Shown: positions 17,206 through 25,594 of the stretch, in pieces
How positions within the stretch are numbered: the stretch's first letter is position 1
Layout of the letters: each line of letters begins with the position of its first letter
Source of the DNA: JBJHCA01 sp050485785
GTDB taxonomy: Bacteria > Bacteroidota > Bacteroidia > Chitinophagales > Saprospiraceae
Assembly: GCA_050485785.1 (NCBI GenBank)
Contig: JBJHCA010000032.1
Span: 1 to 34,954 of the forward strand
Reading direction: 5' to 3'
Length of the DNA stretch: 34,954 nucleotides
Made by a program: the position numbers and the translations under genes
The notes under the pieces: model-generated
What the model was told of the DNA's origin: nothing
What the model saw: the letters and a program-made list of their open reading frames with translations, nothing else
Databases searched by the model: none

Positions 17206-18156
17206 ATGTACCACAAAGAGCTATTCAAAATAAAAATACTTCTGCTGGTTACATTAATCAGCGGAGCATGCATCAAAACGGGAAATCCGGAGCAGAAGCC
17301 CTGGTTTACAGCCGTTTACAATATGAATAACCTGCCTGTATCCGGAACGTATGCCCCTCAGCAGGCTACGGGCAAGCTCGATAACCCCGACATTGACGAG
17401 GCCTCGGGGCTGGCGGTAAGCAGGCAGGATCCCGATCTGCTGTGGACTCACAACGACCGCGGCGATTTCAACCGGATTTTTCTGATCCACCGCAGCGGCA
17501 GATGGCTGGGGACATTTCGCATCAGTGACTCCGTTAACCGCGACTGGGAAGATATGTCCATTGGTCGCGGACCGGTTCCCGGTATCCATTACCTGTACAT
17601 TGCCGAGATAGGCGACAATAATAGTGTGCATGAGGTAAAACACATTTACCGTATACCTGAACCCGATGTACGCCTGGCAGATACCACGGTAGCCGATGTA
17701 TGGGCCATGGGAACCGAGCGAATTTCGTTTACCTACCCCGACCGCCGCATGGATGCCGAAACCCTGCTGCTTGATCCCTGGACCGGAGACCTGTACATTG
17801 TAACCAAGCGCGAATATCCGGTAACGATCTACAAGCTGCCGTATCCACAAAATACCAGTGATACTGTGGTGGCGGTAAAGTATGGCACATTGCCATTTAC
17901 CCGGGCTACCGGTGGCGATATTTCAGCCGATGGCCGGCAGATTGCCATAAAAACCAATGAGCAGATCTTTTTGTGGACCCGGGAAGAAGGAGAAAGCATG
18001 AAGGATGCCTGGCTTCGCCCTCCATACCGCCTGCATTACATTCCTGAGCCCCAGGGCGAAGCACTCGCTTTTACTCCCGACAGCGAGGGTTTTTACACCC
18101 TGAGTGAGCAGGTGAAAGACGAAATCCCCGTGGTATATTTTTTTCAAAAGAATTAG
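17206..18156 (+). CDS. Secreted beta-propeller-like lipoprotein of unknown function
   Basis: 316 residues; SPII signal LISGAC. Conserved-looking motifs DPDLLWTHNDRGDFNRIFLI, VNRDWEDMSIG and YLYIAEIGDNN belong to a widespread family of secreted hypothetical proteins predicted to form beta-propellers; later repeats (DLYIVTKREYPVTIYKLP, ATGGDISADGRQIAIKT, EPQGEALAFTPDSEGFYTLSE) fit propeller blades. The NDRG motif is shared with the preceding phytase-like protein (LINDRGP), suggesting distant relationship. Probably acts at the cell surface or in the periplasm with its neighbour; no enzyme activity can be assigned. Confidence 0.7.
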   Translation: MYHKELFKIKILLLVTLISGACIKTGNPEQKPWFTAVYNMNNLPVSGTYAPQQATGKLDNPDIDEASGLAVSRQDPDLLWTHNDRGDFNRIFLIHRSGRWLGTFRISDSVNRDWEDMSIGRGPVPGIHYLYIAEIGDNNSVHEVKHIYRIPEPDVRLADTTVADVWAMGTERISFTYPDRRMDAETLLLDPWTGDLYIVTKREYPVTIYKLPYPQNTSDTVVAVKYGTLPFTRATGGDISADGRQIAIKTNEQIFLWTREEGESMKDAWLRPPYRLHYIPEPQGEALAFTPDSEGFYTLSEQVKDEIPVVYFFQKN

Positions 18157-18454
18157 GACAGCAGTAAGTCCTGATTTTGCCGGAATTGTTGGGATTTTTT
18201 GGGATAACTTTTTGTTGGAATAAAGGAATCACTGCCAGGCTGCCCTGTTTACATCGTTCTTTCAAAGGGCTTTAGAGGTTTAGCGGTTTGTGGAGTGTAA
18301 CATGGGGTGGCTCCGGCCTGTCACATTTTTTGTGACCTTGGTCGCAAGAAAAGCGCAAGGCTACCAACAAAAAATGCGCCAGGCCCCTCGCGGGCCCTTT
18401 AAACGAGCAGAAAATGGTTTTCTCAGTCCCAATTGCGCCCGGGGACAATAATCA
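18157..18454. other. Non-coding stretch with hairpin-rich, repeat-like sequence
   Basis: No gene seen. It contains an inverted repeat GTCACA-N5-TGTGAC (18320-18336), and then a GCGCAAGGCTACCAAC-type segment with A-runs and a GC-rich hairpin (GGCCC/GGGCC, 18382-18396). The arrangement resembles dispersed non-coding repeats I associate with Bacteroidetes genomes, but only one copy is visible here. Confidence 0.4.
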
Positions 18455-18455
18455 A

Positions 18456-18488
18456 TTGTGCTATTTTATATTATTTGTTGTACCTTTG
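18456..18488 (+). promoter_or_regulatory. Promoter of DEAD-box helicase gene
   Basis: TTG at 18456-18458, 22 bases of spacer, and TACCTTTG at 18481-18488 match the Bacteroidetes -33/-7 promoter. Transcription should begin near 18495, leaving a leader of about 95 bases before the ATG at 18591. Confidence 0.65.
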
Positions 18489-18494
18489 AGTCGG

Positions 18495-18590
18495 CAAATC
18501 TGCTCAACGGCCTATTGTCGGCCGTTAATACTACACATCCAGCTGAGAGGAACCGACAATATCCAGATCAGCATTTCTTACTACTTATTC
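18495..18590 (+). ncRNA. Structured 5' leader with mutually exclusive pairings
   Basis: Hairpin A: AACGGCC (18506-18512) pairs with GGCCGTT (18520-18526) around the loop TATTGTC. The loop plus the first two bases of the 3' arm (TATTGTCGG, 18513-18521) are perfectly complementary to CCGACAATA (18553-18561). The RNA could therefore form an alternative hairpin or a pseudoknot. DEAD-box helicase genes in other bacteria are regulated by cold through leader structures; that role here is inference. Confidence 0.4.
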
Positions 18591-19826
18591 ATGTCATTCA
18601 AAAACTTATCATTGGTATCACCAATCCTTCGCGCATTGGCTGCAGAAGGCTACGAAACCCCGACACCCATTCAGCAACAGGCCATTCCCCATGTTTTAAA
18701 GGGAAGGGATTTGCTGGGTTGTGCACAAACCGGCACAGGCAAAACTGCTGCCTTTGCCATACCTGTTATTCAGCATCACTACAACAATCCGGGGCACAAC
18801 TCACCGGTACGCACACTGATACTGACCCCAACGCGGGAACTGGCCATACAAATAGGCGAAAGCTTTACCGCATACGGCCGATATACTCCGCTTAAATATA
18901 CCGTGGTGTTTGGTGGTGTATCTCAGCACCCACAGGTGAAAGCCCTGCAACGCGGAGTGGATGTACTGATAGCCACGCCCGGACGCTTGCTCGACCTGAT
19001 GGGTCAGGGCTATGTTCACCTCAGCAAACTAGAAATTTTCATACTCGACGAAGCCGATCGCATGCTTGATATGGGCTTTATCAACGATGTGAAAAAAGTT
19101 ATTGCCCGTTTGCCCGAAAAGCGGCAAAGCCTGTTTTTCTCGGCTACCATGCCCCCCGAAATTCAGGAACTGGCCAATGTTCTGCTTCATGATCCGGTCA
19201 AGGTGGAAGTAACCCCTCCATCCACTACCGTTGAAAAGATTGACCAAATCCTTTACCATACCAATAAAAAGGAAAAGTCACAGTTACTCATCCATTTACT
19301 TCAGGAGAAAAATATCTCCACAGCCCTGGTTTTTACCCGTACCAAGCACGGGGCCAACAAAGTGGTGAAATTGCTGGAAAGAGAACGGGTTCCTTCTGCT
19401 GCCATTCACGGCAACAAGAGTCAGACAGCACGACAAGCTGCACTGGGCGATTTCAAAAAAGGCAAACTTCGCGTGCTGGTGGCTACTGACATAGCCGCAC
19501 GAGGCATCGACTTCGATGAACTGTCGCATGTATTTAACTACGATCTTCCCAATGTACCCGAAACGTATGTACATCGCATTGGACGTACAGGAAGAGCGGG
19601 TCTGGAAGGTGCAGCCATTTCGTTCTGTGAACCCGAACAAAGGAAAGAACTGAAGGATATCGAAAAACTGATCAGAATCAAGATTCCGGTAGAGGCTGAT
19701 CATCCTTTTCCGGTTAATTCAGGCTCACCCGAGCCGGCAACGGTTCCACAGCAGGAAGCATCAGGCAACCGGAAGTTCAATCACCGCAGCTCCCGGTCAA
19801 GTTCCGGTAACCGCAGAAGATATTGA
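18591..19826 (+). CDS. DEAD-box ATP-dependent RNA helicase (RhlE-like)
   Basis: 411 residues with all helicase motifs in order: Q motif (GYETPTPIQQQAIP), Walker A AQTGTGKT (45-52), PTRELAIQ, GG, TPGRLLD, DEAD (153-156), SAT (184-186), LVFTRTKHGANKVVKLL, VLVATDIAARGID and HRIGRTGRAG. The C-terminal tail is basic and Ser/Arg-rich (HRSSRSSSGNRRRY), as in RhlE-type helicases that act on ribosome assembly or mRNA turnover in the cytoplasm. The frame is open upstream to 18414, but ATG at 18591 starts the family sequence (MSFKNL) and lies after the promoter. Followed by an intrinsic terminator. Confidence 0.93.
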   Translation: MSFKNLSLVSPILRALAAEGYETPTPIQQQAIPHVLKGRDLLGCAQTGTGKTAAFAIPVIQHHYNNPGHNSPVRTLILTPTRELAIQIGESFTAYGRYTPLKYTVVFGGVSQHPQVKALQRGVDVLIATPGRLLDLMGQGYVHLSKLEIFILDEADRMLDMGFINDVKKVIARLPEKRQSLFFSATMPPEIQELANVLLHDPVKVEVTPPSTTVEKIDQILYHTNKKEKSQLLIHLLQEKNISTALVFTRTKHGANKVVKLLERERVPSAAIHGNKSQTARQAALGDFKKGKLRVLVATDIAARGIDFDELSHVFNYDLPNVPETYVHRIGRTGRAGLEGAAISFCEPEQRKELKDIEKLIRIKIPVEADHPFPVNSGSPEPATVPQQEASGNRKFNHRSSRSSSGNRRRY

Positions 19827-19856
19827 ACAAAGTCTGCCAGCAAAAAATTTTAGCTT

Positions 19857-19895
19857 CAGCCCTGCTTCAACCATGAAGCGGGGCTGTTTCATTTA
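19857..19895 (+). terminator. Intrinsic terminator after helicase gene
   Basis: 13-bp stem CAGCCCTGCTTCA / TGAAGCGGGGCTG (one G-U pair) with loop ACCA, followed by TTTCATTT. Confidence 0.8.
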
Positions 19896-19957
19896 GGGGC
19901 GTTAACAAATTACTGATTTGGATATATACAAAGATAAACGCATAATAAAATATTAAT

Positions 19958-19989
19958 TTTTATTTTTAGAGGAATTCGGGTTATGTTTG
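19958..19989 (+). promoter_or_regulatory. Promoter of TetR-family gene
   Basis: TATGTTTG at 19982-19989 matches the -7 consensus, with a T-rich -33-like segment (TTT at 19958-19960) 21 bases upstream. Start codon follows at 20018. Confidence 0.5.
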
Positions 19990-20017
19990 CCATCAAATCC
20001 GAAAAGGCCAATTGGCG

Positions 20018-20632
20018 ATGACTACTAAGGAAAAAATCCTGAATGCCGCATTAATGCTGTTTAACCGCGATGGCATTGATCATGTTACTACCCGCGATAT
20101 TGCCGCCGAAACAGTCATCAGCCAGGGAAATCTGCACTATCACTTCAGCAGTAAAGAATCCTTAATTAAAAGCCTGTACATGTTATTTATGCAGGAAACC
20201 AAACAGGCAGAACGTTTTCAGGGTTCTCCACTTTCGCCTGCAGACCTGCTGGAAGCCATGCAGGACAGTTTCAGGATCATGTACAATTACCGCTTTTTGG
20301 TATTTGACCGGGAAGCGGTTTGGCATCGTATACCCGAAATCAAGGTTGCTTACCTGTCTGCCATTGAACAAAAAAAGGAGCATATCTGGAGCATGATCAG
20401 GGACTACCGCAAAAGCGGAATACTCAGGACCGATCTTTCCGATGATCAGTATTTGCACCTGGCGAGGCAGTTCATCTTTCTCAACAGCTCCTGGCTGCAT
20501 GGTATGGCATACATCGAATCGGGCGAAAAGCCCTATGTTACTTTTGCCGGCTTCACTTTTAAAATCTGGATCCCCTACCTGACCACGCAGGGCAAAACCG
20601 CCTGGGATGCCGTGATAAGGAGTCATCTTTGA
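20018..20632 (+). CDS. TetR/AcrR-family transcriptional regulator
   Basis: 204 residues. The N-terminal 50 residues form the TetR helix-turn-helix (KEKILNAALMLFNRDGIDHVTTRDIAAETVISQGNLHYHFSSKESLI); the remaining helical part is the ligand-binding/dimer domain. A GNLHYHF recognition-helix end is typical. ATG at 20018 is chosen over the in-frame TTG at 20012. The gene stands alone between the helicase terminator and a large palindromic repeat, so its target cannot be inferred from an operon partner; ligand unknown. Confidence 0.88.
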   Translation: MTTKEKILNAALMLFNRDGIDHVTTRDIAAETVISQGNLHYHFSSKESLIKSLYMLFMQETKQAERFQGSPLSPADLLEAMQDSFRIMYNYRFLVFDREAVWHRIPEIKVAYLSAIEQKKEHIWSMIRDYRKSGILRTDLSDDQYLHLARQFIFLNSSWLHGMAYIESGEKPYVTFAGFTFKIWIPYLTTQGKTAWDAVIRSHL

Positions 20633-20642
20633 AGAAATTTAT

Positions 20643-20682
20643 AATACAAATATGTGACCCTGAAGGGGCGCATATTTGTATT
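20643..20682. repeat. Palindromic repeat, copy 1
   Basis: Twelve-base arms AATACAAATATG / CATATTTGTATT enclose an inner stem CCC-TGAA-GGG. Core ACCCTGAAGGGG and the outer TACAA/TTGTA are shared with copy 2 at 20828-20858. It begins ten bases after the TetR stop and may also end that transcript. Confidence 0.75.
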
Positions 20683-20827
20683 CCAATATTTAACCAATGG
20701 TTTTTTGACGTTGAGGGTGAAGGGTTCTGAGATGCAATGATTTGGCAGTTAGTAATGCTTTTTTTGATGCAGAGAGTGCGGGGGTCTGATTTGCTATGCT
20801 GAGACTATCAATAGCACTCAATGATTT

Positions 20828-20858
20828 TTGTAAACGACCCTGAAGGGGTCGCATACAA
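20828..20858. repeat. Palindromic repeat, copy 2
   Basis: Inner stem CGACCC / GGGTCG around TGAAG, with outer arms TTGTA (20828-20832) and TACAA (20854-20858). Same core and same outer pentamers as copy 1, but with the outer arms differing in length, as expected for a REP-like dispersed hairpin. Confidence 0.7.
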
Positions 20859-20901
20859 TTAGGTGTTTAGGGTTCCCCGCGCTGACCGGCATTTTCAGGT
20901 G

Positions 20902-21447
20902 TTAAATACCCGCTGCTTTACGAGCCTGCACAATATGACGCCAGTTATGATGAATCAAAAACCGGAACGTATCACCCGGTTTAAGCCTGATAAGGCGTGA
21001 AATGGTAATAGGAATCCGCGGTCCCGAAAGATCAAGCTTTGCAGCTTTACCCAGCAATTGCAGCAGGGAATTCTGCTGATCCCTGAATGTTGCAAGCACA
21101 TGGCGATCCAATGTGCTGCCCAGCGGATTCATATTTTTAAAGGTCTTCATGGTATTCAACCGTTCGCGGGGAATCATACTTTGCGCAAAATAATACCCCA
21201 GCCAGCCACATGTAAACTCCTCACGCTTTGCAGGCCGTGCACGCTCCAAAGCCTTGCTCAGCTCCGGAAGGTAATAATCCCCATATAAATTGAGATGCTC
21301 CACACACTCCAGAGCACTCCATTTGTCCGGCCCGGAGCGTTGGTTAAGCTGCTCGTCAGGCAGTTGCCAAAGCTCCTCGGCAGTATTCAAATGGTATCTG
21401 GTTTTCTCGATGAGATCCTCAATCATGGCAGTTGTCTTCATTTTCAT
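20902..21447 (-). CDS. DinB-like superfamily protein
   Basis: 181 residues from ATG at 21447 (an upstream in-frame start at 21492 is less likely). Helical-bundle pattern of the DinB/YfiT-like family: IEDLIEKTRYHLNTAEEL, GPDKWSALECVEHLNLYGDYYLPEL and the C-terminal HHNWRHIVQARKAAGI. The family's metal-binding histidines are expected at the H of ECVEHL and the two of FLIHHNWRH, and all are present. Possible roles include thiol or hydrolase activity; nothing specific can be assigned. Monocistronic. Confidence 0.82.
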   Translation of the reverse strand: MKMKTTAMIEDLIEKTRYHLNTAEELWQLPDEQLNQRSGPDKWSALECVEHLNLYGDYYLPELSKALERARPAKREEFTCGWLGYYFAQSMIPRERLNTMKTFKNMNPLGSTLDRHVLATFRDQQNSLLQLLGKAAKLDLSGPRIPITISRLIRLKPGDTFRFLIHHNWRHIVQARKAAGI

Positions 21448-21667
21448 GATGTATATCTTTTTGTTGATGCAAAGTTGTCCCAAAAATTTCACCTAAATCT
21501 TGACCTCAGTCAATACTTCTGTATGCAGATCAGAAATTACAAACGCGGGTAAGTCTTTTTATGTGAAATGCGGCAAAAGCTAATGGTAAGACCCTCACAT
21601 CAACAAAGAGTTATGAAAAAACATCAACACCTTACCGCAACCATTCCCGGTCAAGCAATTCCCCTGC

Positions 21668-22204
21668 TTATCCCTTATTAAGCCGCGACAGCGTTTCCGG
21701 CGTCATCCGCAGGTAAGAAGCAATGTATTTGTGCGGCACCTCCTGAAACAGCTGCGGACTTCGACGCAACACTCTCCGGTATCGCTCTGCCGGTGAACCG
21801 GTCAGCAGATCCTGCTCCCGCTCCAATTGCTGAAGAATGAGCAATTGCAGCAGGTCGGTCCACAGCTTCAGTCGTTCGGCAGAAGCGAGTAGAAATTCCA
21901 TAAAATTGTTCTTGCTGACGGCCCGCACCACCGTTTCCCTTAAAGCCTGAATATACATAGGCGAGGGCTGCTCCGTCACAAAAGAATCAATGGCCGTGAT
22001 CAGGTTATTGCGGTATCCGAACCGTATGGTATGTTCTTCGGGGTCGTCGAGCACAAAAACGCGCAGACAGCCCTCCACCACGTGATACAGGCGGGTATCC
22101 GTGCTGCCGCCCACCTTCAGATAATGATTGCGCAGCAGTACCGTTTCCGTTTCCCACATCCGGTGTTCATCCAGCAAACTGACAAACTGATCTACGGGAT
22201 TCAT
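21668..22204 (-). CDS. Crp/Fnr-family transcriptional regulator
   Basis: 178 residues. The N-terminal cyclic-nucleotide-binding-like beta-roll (KVGGSTDTRLYHVVEGCLRVFVLDDPEEHTIRFGYRNN) is followed by a dimer helix and a helix-turn-helix ending HKYIASYLRMTPETLSRLNKG. No cysteine cluster for an FNR-type 4Fe-4S centre is visible. It lies directly downstream of, and in the same direction as, the cytochrome oxidase operon (82 bases from SCO). A palindrome suitable for a protein of this family sits in the oxidase promoter (25622-25641), so local regulation is plausible. Confidence 0.87.
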   Translation of the reverse strand: MNPVDQFVSLLDEHRMWETETVLLRNHYLKVGGSTDTRLYHVVEGCLRVFVLDDPEEHTIRFGYRNNLITAIDSFVTEQPSPMYIQALRETVVRAVSKNNFMEFLLASAERLKLWTDLLQLLILQQLEREQDLLTGSPAERYRRVLRRSPQLFQEVPHKYIASYLRMTPETLSRLNKG

Positions 22205-22226
22205 GACGCAGAAATTTTATTCTCCG

Positions 22227-22254
22227 CCAAAATACACCTTTATTATTCTTTCAA
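22227..22254 (-). promoter_or_regulatory. Possible promoter of Crp/Fnr gene
   Basis: On the minus strand TTG (22252-22254), 17 bases, then TATTTTGG (22227-22234), one base from the -7 consensus. The ATG at 22204 is 22 bases beyond. Confidence 0.4.
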
Positions 22255-22286
22255 CCCAACACGTGGTATAGAGAAGTTGCTTCCGG

Positions 22287-22955
22287 TTACGGACTCACCA
22301 CTGAGGTATCATCGAGGTATAACCGATGCAGCTTCAGGATATCGCGTTTGAGTTGGCGCATCTCCCGTTCTTCCATCCCGTCGTACACTCCGCGTATCCG
22401 CAGTTCCTTGTCAACCAACACCAGTTGTTCGCTGTGAATAAAATCATTCCTTTCGGGCGTGCCTTCCACGGCCAGCATGAAATAGCTGTTGCGGGCCAGC
22501 ATGTAAACCGCTTCCTTGTCTGCTGTCAGAAAATGCCAGTTGTGATCGTCCACACTAAACCTTTCGGCAAACTGCATCATTCTGGCTGAAGAATCCCGTT
22601 TGGGATCAATGGAATAGGATACAAACAGCAGATCGGGAATGTCCAGACCTTCCTGGACGGTTTTCATGTTTAGCGTCATGCTTGGGCAAATCAACGGACA
22701 AGAAGTGAAAAAGAAGTTGGCCACGTGTATCCTGCCCTTCAGGTCATCCCCGGTGATGGTATCCCCATGCTGATTAACTGCGGCAATCGGGCTGATAGTG
22801 TGGTAAATCCGGTTTCCGGCATCATCCGTTGTGCGTTGCCCCATAATGGGCAAGGGTGAAACATCGGCAATATAACCGCGTACAAAATACGCTACATAGG
22901 CCATGGCCAGTGCTGCCGCCAGTACAAGCAGGTATTTGGTTTCCTTAATATTCAT
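22287..22955 (-). CDS. SCO1/SenC-type copper chaperone of cytochrome oxidase
   Basis: 222 residues with one N-terminal membrane anchor (about 8-26) and a thioredoxin-fold domain facing the periplasm. Copper-binding residues are visible: CxxxC at C86 and C90 (FTSCPLICPSM) and His174 (DFIHSEQ). Delivers copper to the CuA site of subunit II. Start at 22955 overlaps the end of the subunit I gene by 11 bases; an earlier start at 22988 within the coding tail of subunit I is possible but would give an atypical N-terminus. Confidence 0.9.
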   Translation of the reverse strand: MNIKETKYLLVLAAALAMAYVAYFVRGYIADVSPLPIMGQRTTDDAGNRIYHTISPIAAVNQHGDTITGDDLKGRIHVANFFFTSCPLICPSMTLNMKTVQEGLDIPDLLFVSYSIDPKRDSSARMMQFAERFSVDDHNWHFLTADKEAVYMLARNSYFMLAVEGTPERNDFIHSEQLVLVDKELRIRGVYDGMEEREMRQLKRDILKLHRLYLDDTSVVSP

Positions 22956-24774
22956 CCGGGTCAGCATTTTCTCTTTCGGCTTCTTCAAGCTCCTGGCGAA
23001 GTCTTTCTTCTTCCTGGATCTGCCTCAGTCGTTCTTCTCTGGTCGGGGTAGCTTCATCGGATACCCGGTTGAGCCGCATGATTGAAGTGGGTACAGGACT
23101 TTCAGGACTGTACGTTGGCGACATTTTAACGCTGTTGTCGATGGAGTCCTTAATTGGGCCGTAGTATGACACAGCAATGAGAATAACAGCCATCACTATC
23201 CAGGGAGTGAAGTTGCGAAAAATACCGATGTTTCTCTCTTTGTGCAGGACTTCGGTTATTGGGAACTCAATCAGGTCGGGCTCATTGACCCGCTTGCTGA
23301 ATATAGTTTTGAAAAACACCACAAAAAACATGATGGCTGCCACGGTCATAATTACCGCTCCGCCCACTGTGATGGAGGTAGTGATCAACCACCAGGGTTC
23401 AAACATATCGCTGGACGAATTGGTGTACGTCATGCCCAGATTGGTGCGACGGGGTTCACCAAAGCCTACCCCACCCCACTTGAGGCCCGATGAAAAGATC
23501 ATGATGCCCACAAACCAGAACCAGGGAACCATTACATTCCAGCGCTTGAGCTGCACTTCCTTGCCCATTATTTTAGTGAGCATATACAGCGATACCCCCA
23601 GTATCGTTAGAAACACCGGACCGGCTACTGTAAGGTGAAAGTGACCGGGAATCCAGCCGGTATTGTGTACCACGGCATTCAGGCTGTAAGAAGCATTCAC
23701 TATGCCGCCAATTCCGCCCCGGATAAAAATGAGCAGGCCTACAATTCCATAGGCAAACAGGTATCGCTCTTTGTCAAAAAAAGGAAGCTTCAGCATCCAG
23801 CCAAAATATCCCTTACCCCCGCGCAGCCGTGCTGCAAACTCCAGTGATGCAGCAATGGTAAATGCCGTGATCAGGCTGGGTACGGCCACTCCCATTGTCA
23901 TGAAGGAATGAAGCAACTTAAATCCCTGCCTGATGGCCGGCTCCATAAATTGATGGTGTGTACCTATGGGGATGGACAGGATGATGAACATGGCAAACAC
24001 CAGCCGCCCTGCATTGTCTGAAAACAGCTTACCCCCGGCAACACCGGGCAGTATGGTGTAATACAAAATGTACGCCGGAAGCAACCAGAAATACACCAGC
24101 GGGTGCCCAAACATCCAGAACAAGGTGCGTGTCAGCTGTACATTGATGCCGTCAATCCAGCCCAGCGACCAGGGCAGCAGGAAAAACAAAATCTCGACCG
24201 CTACTGCAATGGAAGCTATAAACCAGATGATAAAGTTAGCCAGCATGCCATACACCGCCAGTGGAGTCTTTTCGTCTTTATTTTCACGCCTCCAGCTCAG
24301 ATACAGGGGAATCCACCCAAAAAATGCTATCCATGAACCCACCACTACCAGCGTCAATCCCAGGTAAAATGCCGGGTGAGCCATCATGGGGGCATAAAAA
24401 GTGAACAACACACTGGCTTTTCCGGCTAGCATGGCCCAGGCTGCCATCAGCGTGCCCGCCACCATCAGCACGGCCGACAGGATGTTGGTTGTTTTATTGA
24501 GCTGCTTCTTCAGGTGAAAAATCATGAGGCCGTTGCCAAACGCCACTGCAAAAAAAGTGATGAGTACCAGCGTATTCACCACGCCGTGTATGGTTAGCCC
24601 CTGATAGTATTCCTGGCCCAGGAAGGTGGTGTTTTTAATGATACCGGCTCTGAACAGAGTCTGGATCAACCCATTGTAAATTCCCAGTATCAGTAGGGCA
24701 ATGGGCATGATCAGCTCCACAAGGAGCACAATGCGCGTACTTTTGTCAATCTTTACGGCTGTTTCCATGGTCAA
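22945..24774 (-). CDS. ba3-type cytochrome c oxidase subunit I
   Basis: 609 residues with about 13 transmembrane helices, the catalytic subunit of a B-family heme-copper oxidase in the inner membrane. Visible ligands: heme b His63 (TIHGVVNTL), the CuB-site His224 and cross-linked Tyr228 (GHPLVYFWLLPAY), His273/His274 (IGTHHQF), and H378/H380 with H370 (VVHNTGWIPGHFHLTVAG). The C-terminal tail after the last helix is long, acidic and Glu/Arg-rich (coiled-coil-like, EERLRQIQEEERLRQELEEA), which is unusual. Part of the IIa-II-I-SCO operon. Confidence 0.93.
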   Translation of the reverse strand: MTMETAVKIDKSTRIVLLVELIMPIALLILGIYNGLIQTLFRAGIIKNTTFLGQEYYQGLTIHGVVNTLVLITFFAVAFGNGLMIFHLKKQLNKTTNILSAVLMVAGTLMAAWAMLAGKASVLFTFYAPMMAHPAFYLGLTLVVVGSWIAFFGWIPLYLSWRRENKDEKTPLAVYGMLANFIIWFIASIAVAVEILFFLLPWSLGWIDGINVQLTRTLFWMFGHPLVYFWLLPAYILYYTILPGVAGGKLFSDNAGRLVFAMFIILSIPIGTHHQFMEPAIRQGFKLLHSFMTMGVAVPSLITAFTIAASLEFAARLRGGKGYFGWMLKLPFFDKERYLFAYGIVGLLIFIRGGIGGIVNASYSLNAVVHNTGWIPGHFHLTVAGPVFLTILGVSLYMLTKIMGKEVQLKRWNVMVPWFWFVGIMIFSSGLKWGGVGFGEPRRTNLGMTYTNSSSDMFEPWWLITTSITVGGAVIMTVAAIMFFVVFFKTIFSKRVNEPDLIEFPITEVLHKERNIGIFRNFTPWIVMAVILIAVSYYGPIKDSIDNSVKMSPTYSPESPVPTSIMRLNRVSDEATPTREERLRQIQEEERLRQELEEAERENADPDEY

Positions 24775-24798
24775 TCACTTCTTTTAGGGTGTTGTCAA

Positions 24799-25242
24799 TT
24801 AAGGCGTTACAATGATGCGGGCTTTCATGGACTGATGCCCGATTCCGCAATATTCGTGGCAGTAGACTTCGTAGGTGCCCGGGCGGGTAAAGCGCACACT
24901 CTGAAAGTTGAGGGCCCCCGGGACGGCCATCAGGTTGATGTTGGTTCCCCGCACATACAAACCATGCACGATATCGGCAGAGGCCAGAAAGATGTCCACT
25001 TCACTGCCGGCAGGTATGGTTACTTCGGCAGGCTCAAATGTCCACATACGTGCCAGATACTTGAGCTGATACAGCTCGCCGGGGGCAATTTCCACCAGCT
25101 CACCGCGGGTGTAGATCTCCTCGGGCGTAACGCACTCCGGTACGTCCTGCTTCATTTCCTTGGAATAAATAAGCACGGCAAAAAAGAAAATGGCCATCAG
25201 CAGCAGGCTCAGTATGAGAGCCAGCATTTCAGACTTGTTCAT
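24799..25242 (-). CDS. ba3-type cytochrome c oxidase subunit II (CuA)
   Basis: 147 residues: one N-terminal membrane helix (about 6-27) and a periplasmic cupredoxin domain. CuA ligands are complete: His93 (ADIVHG), and C128, E130, C132, H136, M139 (CHEYCGIGHQSM). It accepts electrons from cytochrome c. Short length and single helix fit the B-type oxidase family. Lies 24 bases upstream of subunit I. Confidence 0.93.
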   Translation of the reverse strand: MNKSEMLALILSLLLMAIFFFAVLIYSKEMKQDVPECVTPEEIYTRGELVEIAPGELYQLKYLARMWTFEPAEVTIPAGSEVDIFLASADIVHGLYVRGTNINLMAVPGALNFQSVRFTRPGTYEVYCHEYCGIGHQSMKARIIVTP

Positions 25243-25254
25243 AGTTCAAGGGTT

Positions 25255-25401
25255 TTACTGTATGCGGTAAATGGCAATGAAGTACACGATAAACCAAAGC
25301 ACAACAAACAATACAAGGAGTGCAATGAAAAATGCCATGGCACCTGTTGGTTTAAAATTGTGCTCGTCAATAATGGGCTTGTTGTTGTTGTTGTTTTCCA
25401 T
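25255..25401 (-). CDS. Small single-helix oxidase subunit (IIa-like)
   Basis: 48 residues beginning MENNNNNKPIIDEHNF, then one long transmembrane helix (FFIALLVLFVVLWFIVYFIAI). Size, topology and position directly before subunit II match subunit IIa of ba3-type oxidases. The five consecutive Asn are encoded by a repeated triplet (microsatellite-like), so this segment may vary in length. It is the first gene of the operon. Confidence 0.75.
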   Translation of the reverse strand: MENNNNNKPIIDEHNFKPTGAMAFFIALLVLFVVLWFIVYFIAIYRIQ

Positions 25402-25592
25402 AACCAATATTTTCAGGGTTTACCTGCCTTCACTATCCCAAAATGCAATACACTGCCTGCATGCCGGGTCGTGTGGACGGTGGCCGTTCAACAGTGAAGC
25501 ACAGACACGCAGCACCCTGCGGGCAAGATATACTATGCCCGCTAGCGCAATGGTTTCATCTTACTCTCGGATAGCAACTGGTCAGGTTGCGG
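25402..25592 (-). other. Leader of cytochrome oxidase operon
   Basis: About 190 bases between the inferred transcription start (~25588) and the IIa start codon. It contains a 7-bp hairpin GCGGGCA / TGCCCGC (25519-25542). No gene seen. Confidence 0.4.
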
Positions 25593-25594
25593 GA

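Noticed and set aside
18320..18336. GTCACA-N5-TGTGAC as a Crp operator
   Set aside because: Crp sites read TGTGA-N6-TCACA; here the half-sites are in the opposite order with a 5-base spacer, so it is listed only as a hairpin.
18414..18590. N-terminal extension of the DEAD-box helicase
   Set aside because: It would start upstream of the likely promoter and translate the structured leader; family sequence begins at MSFKNL.
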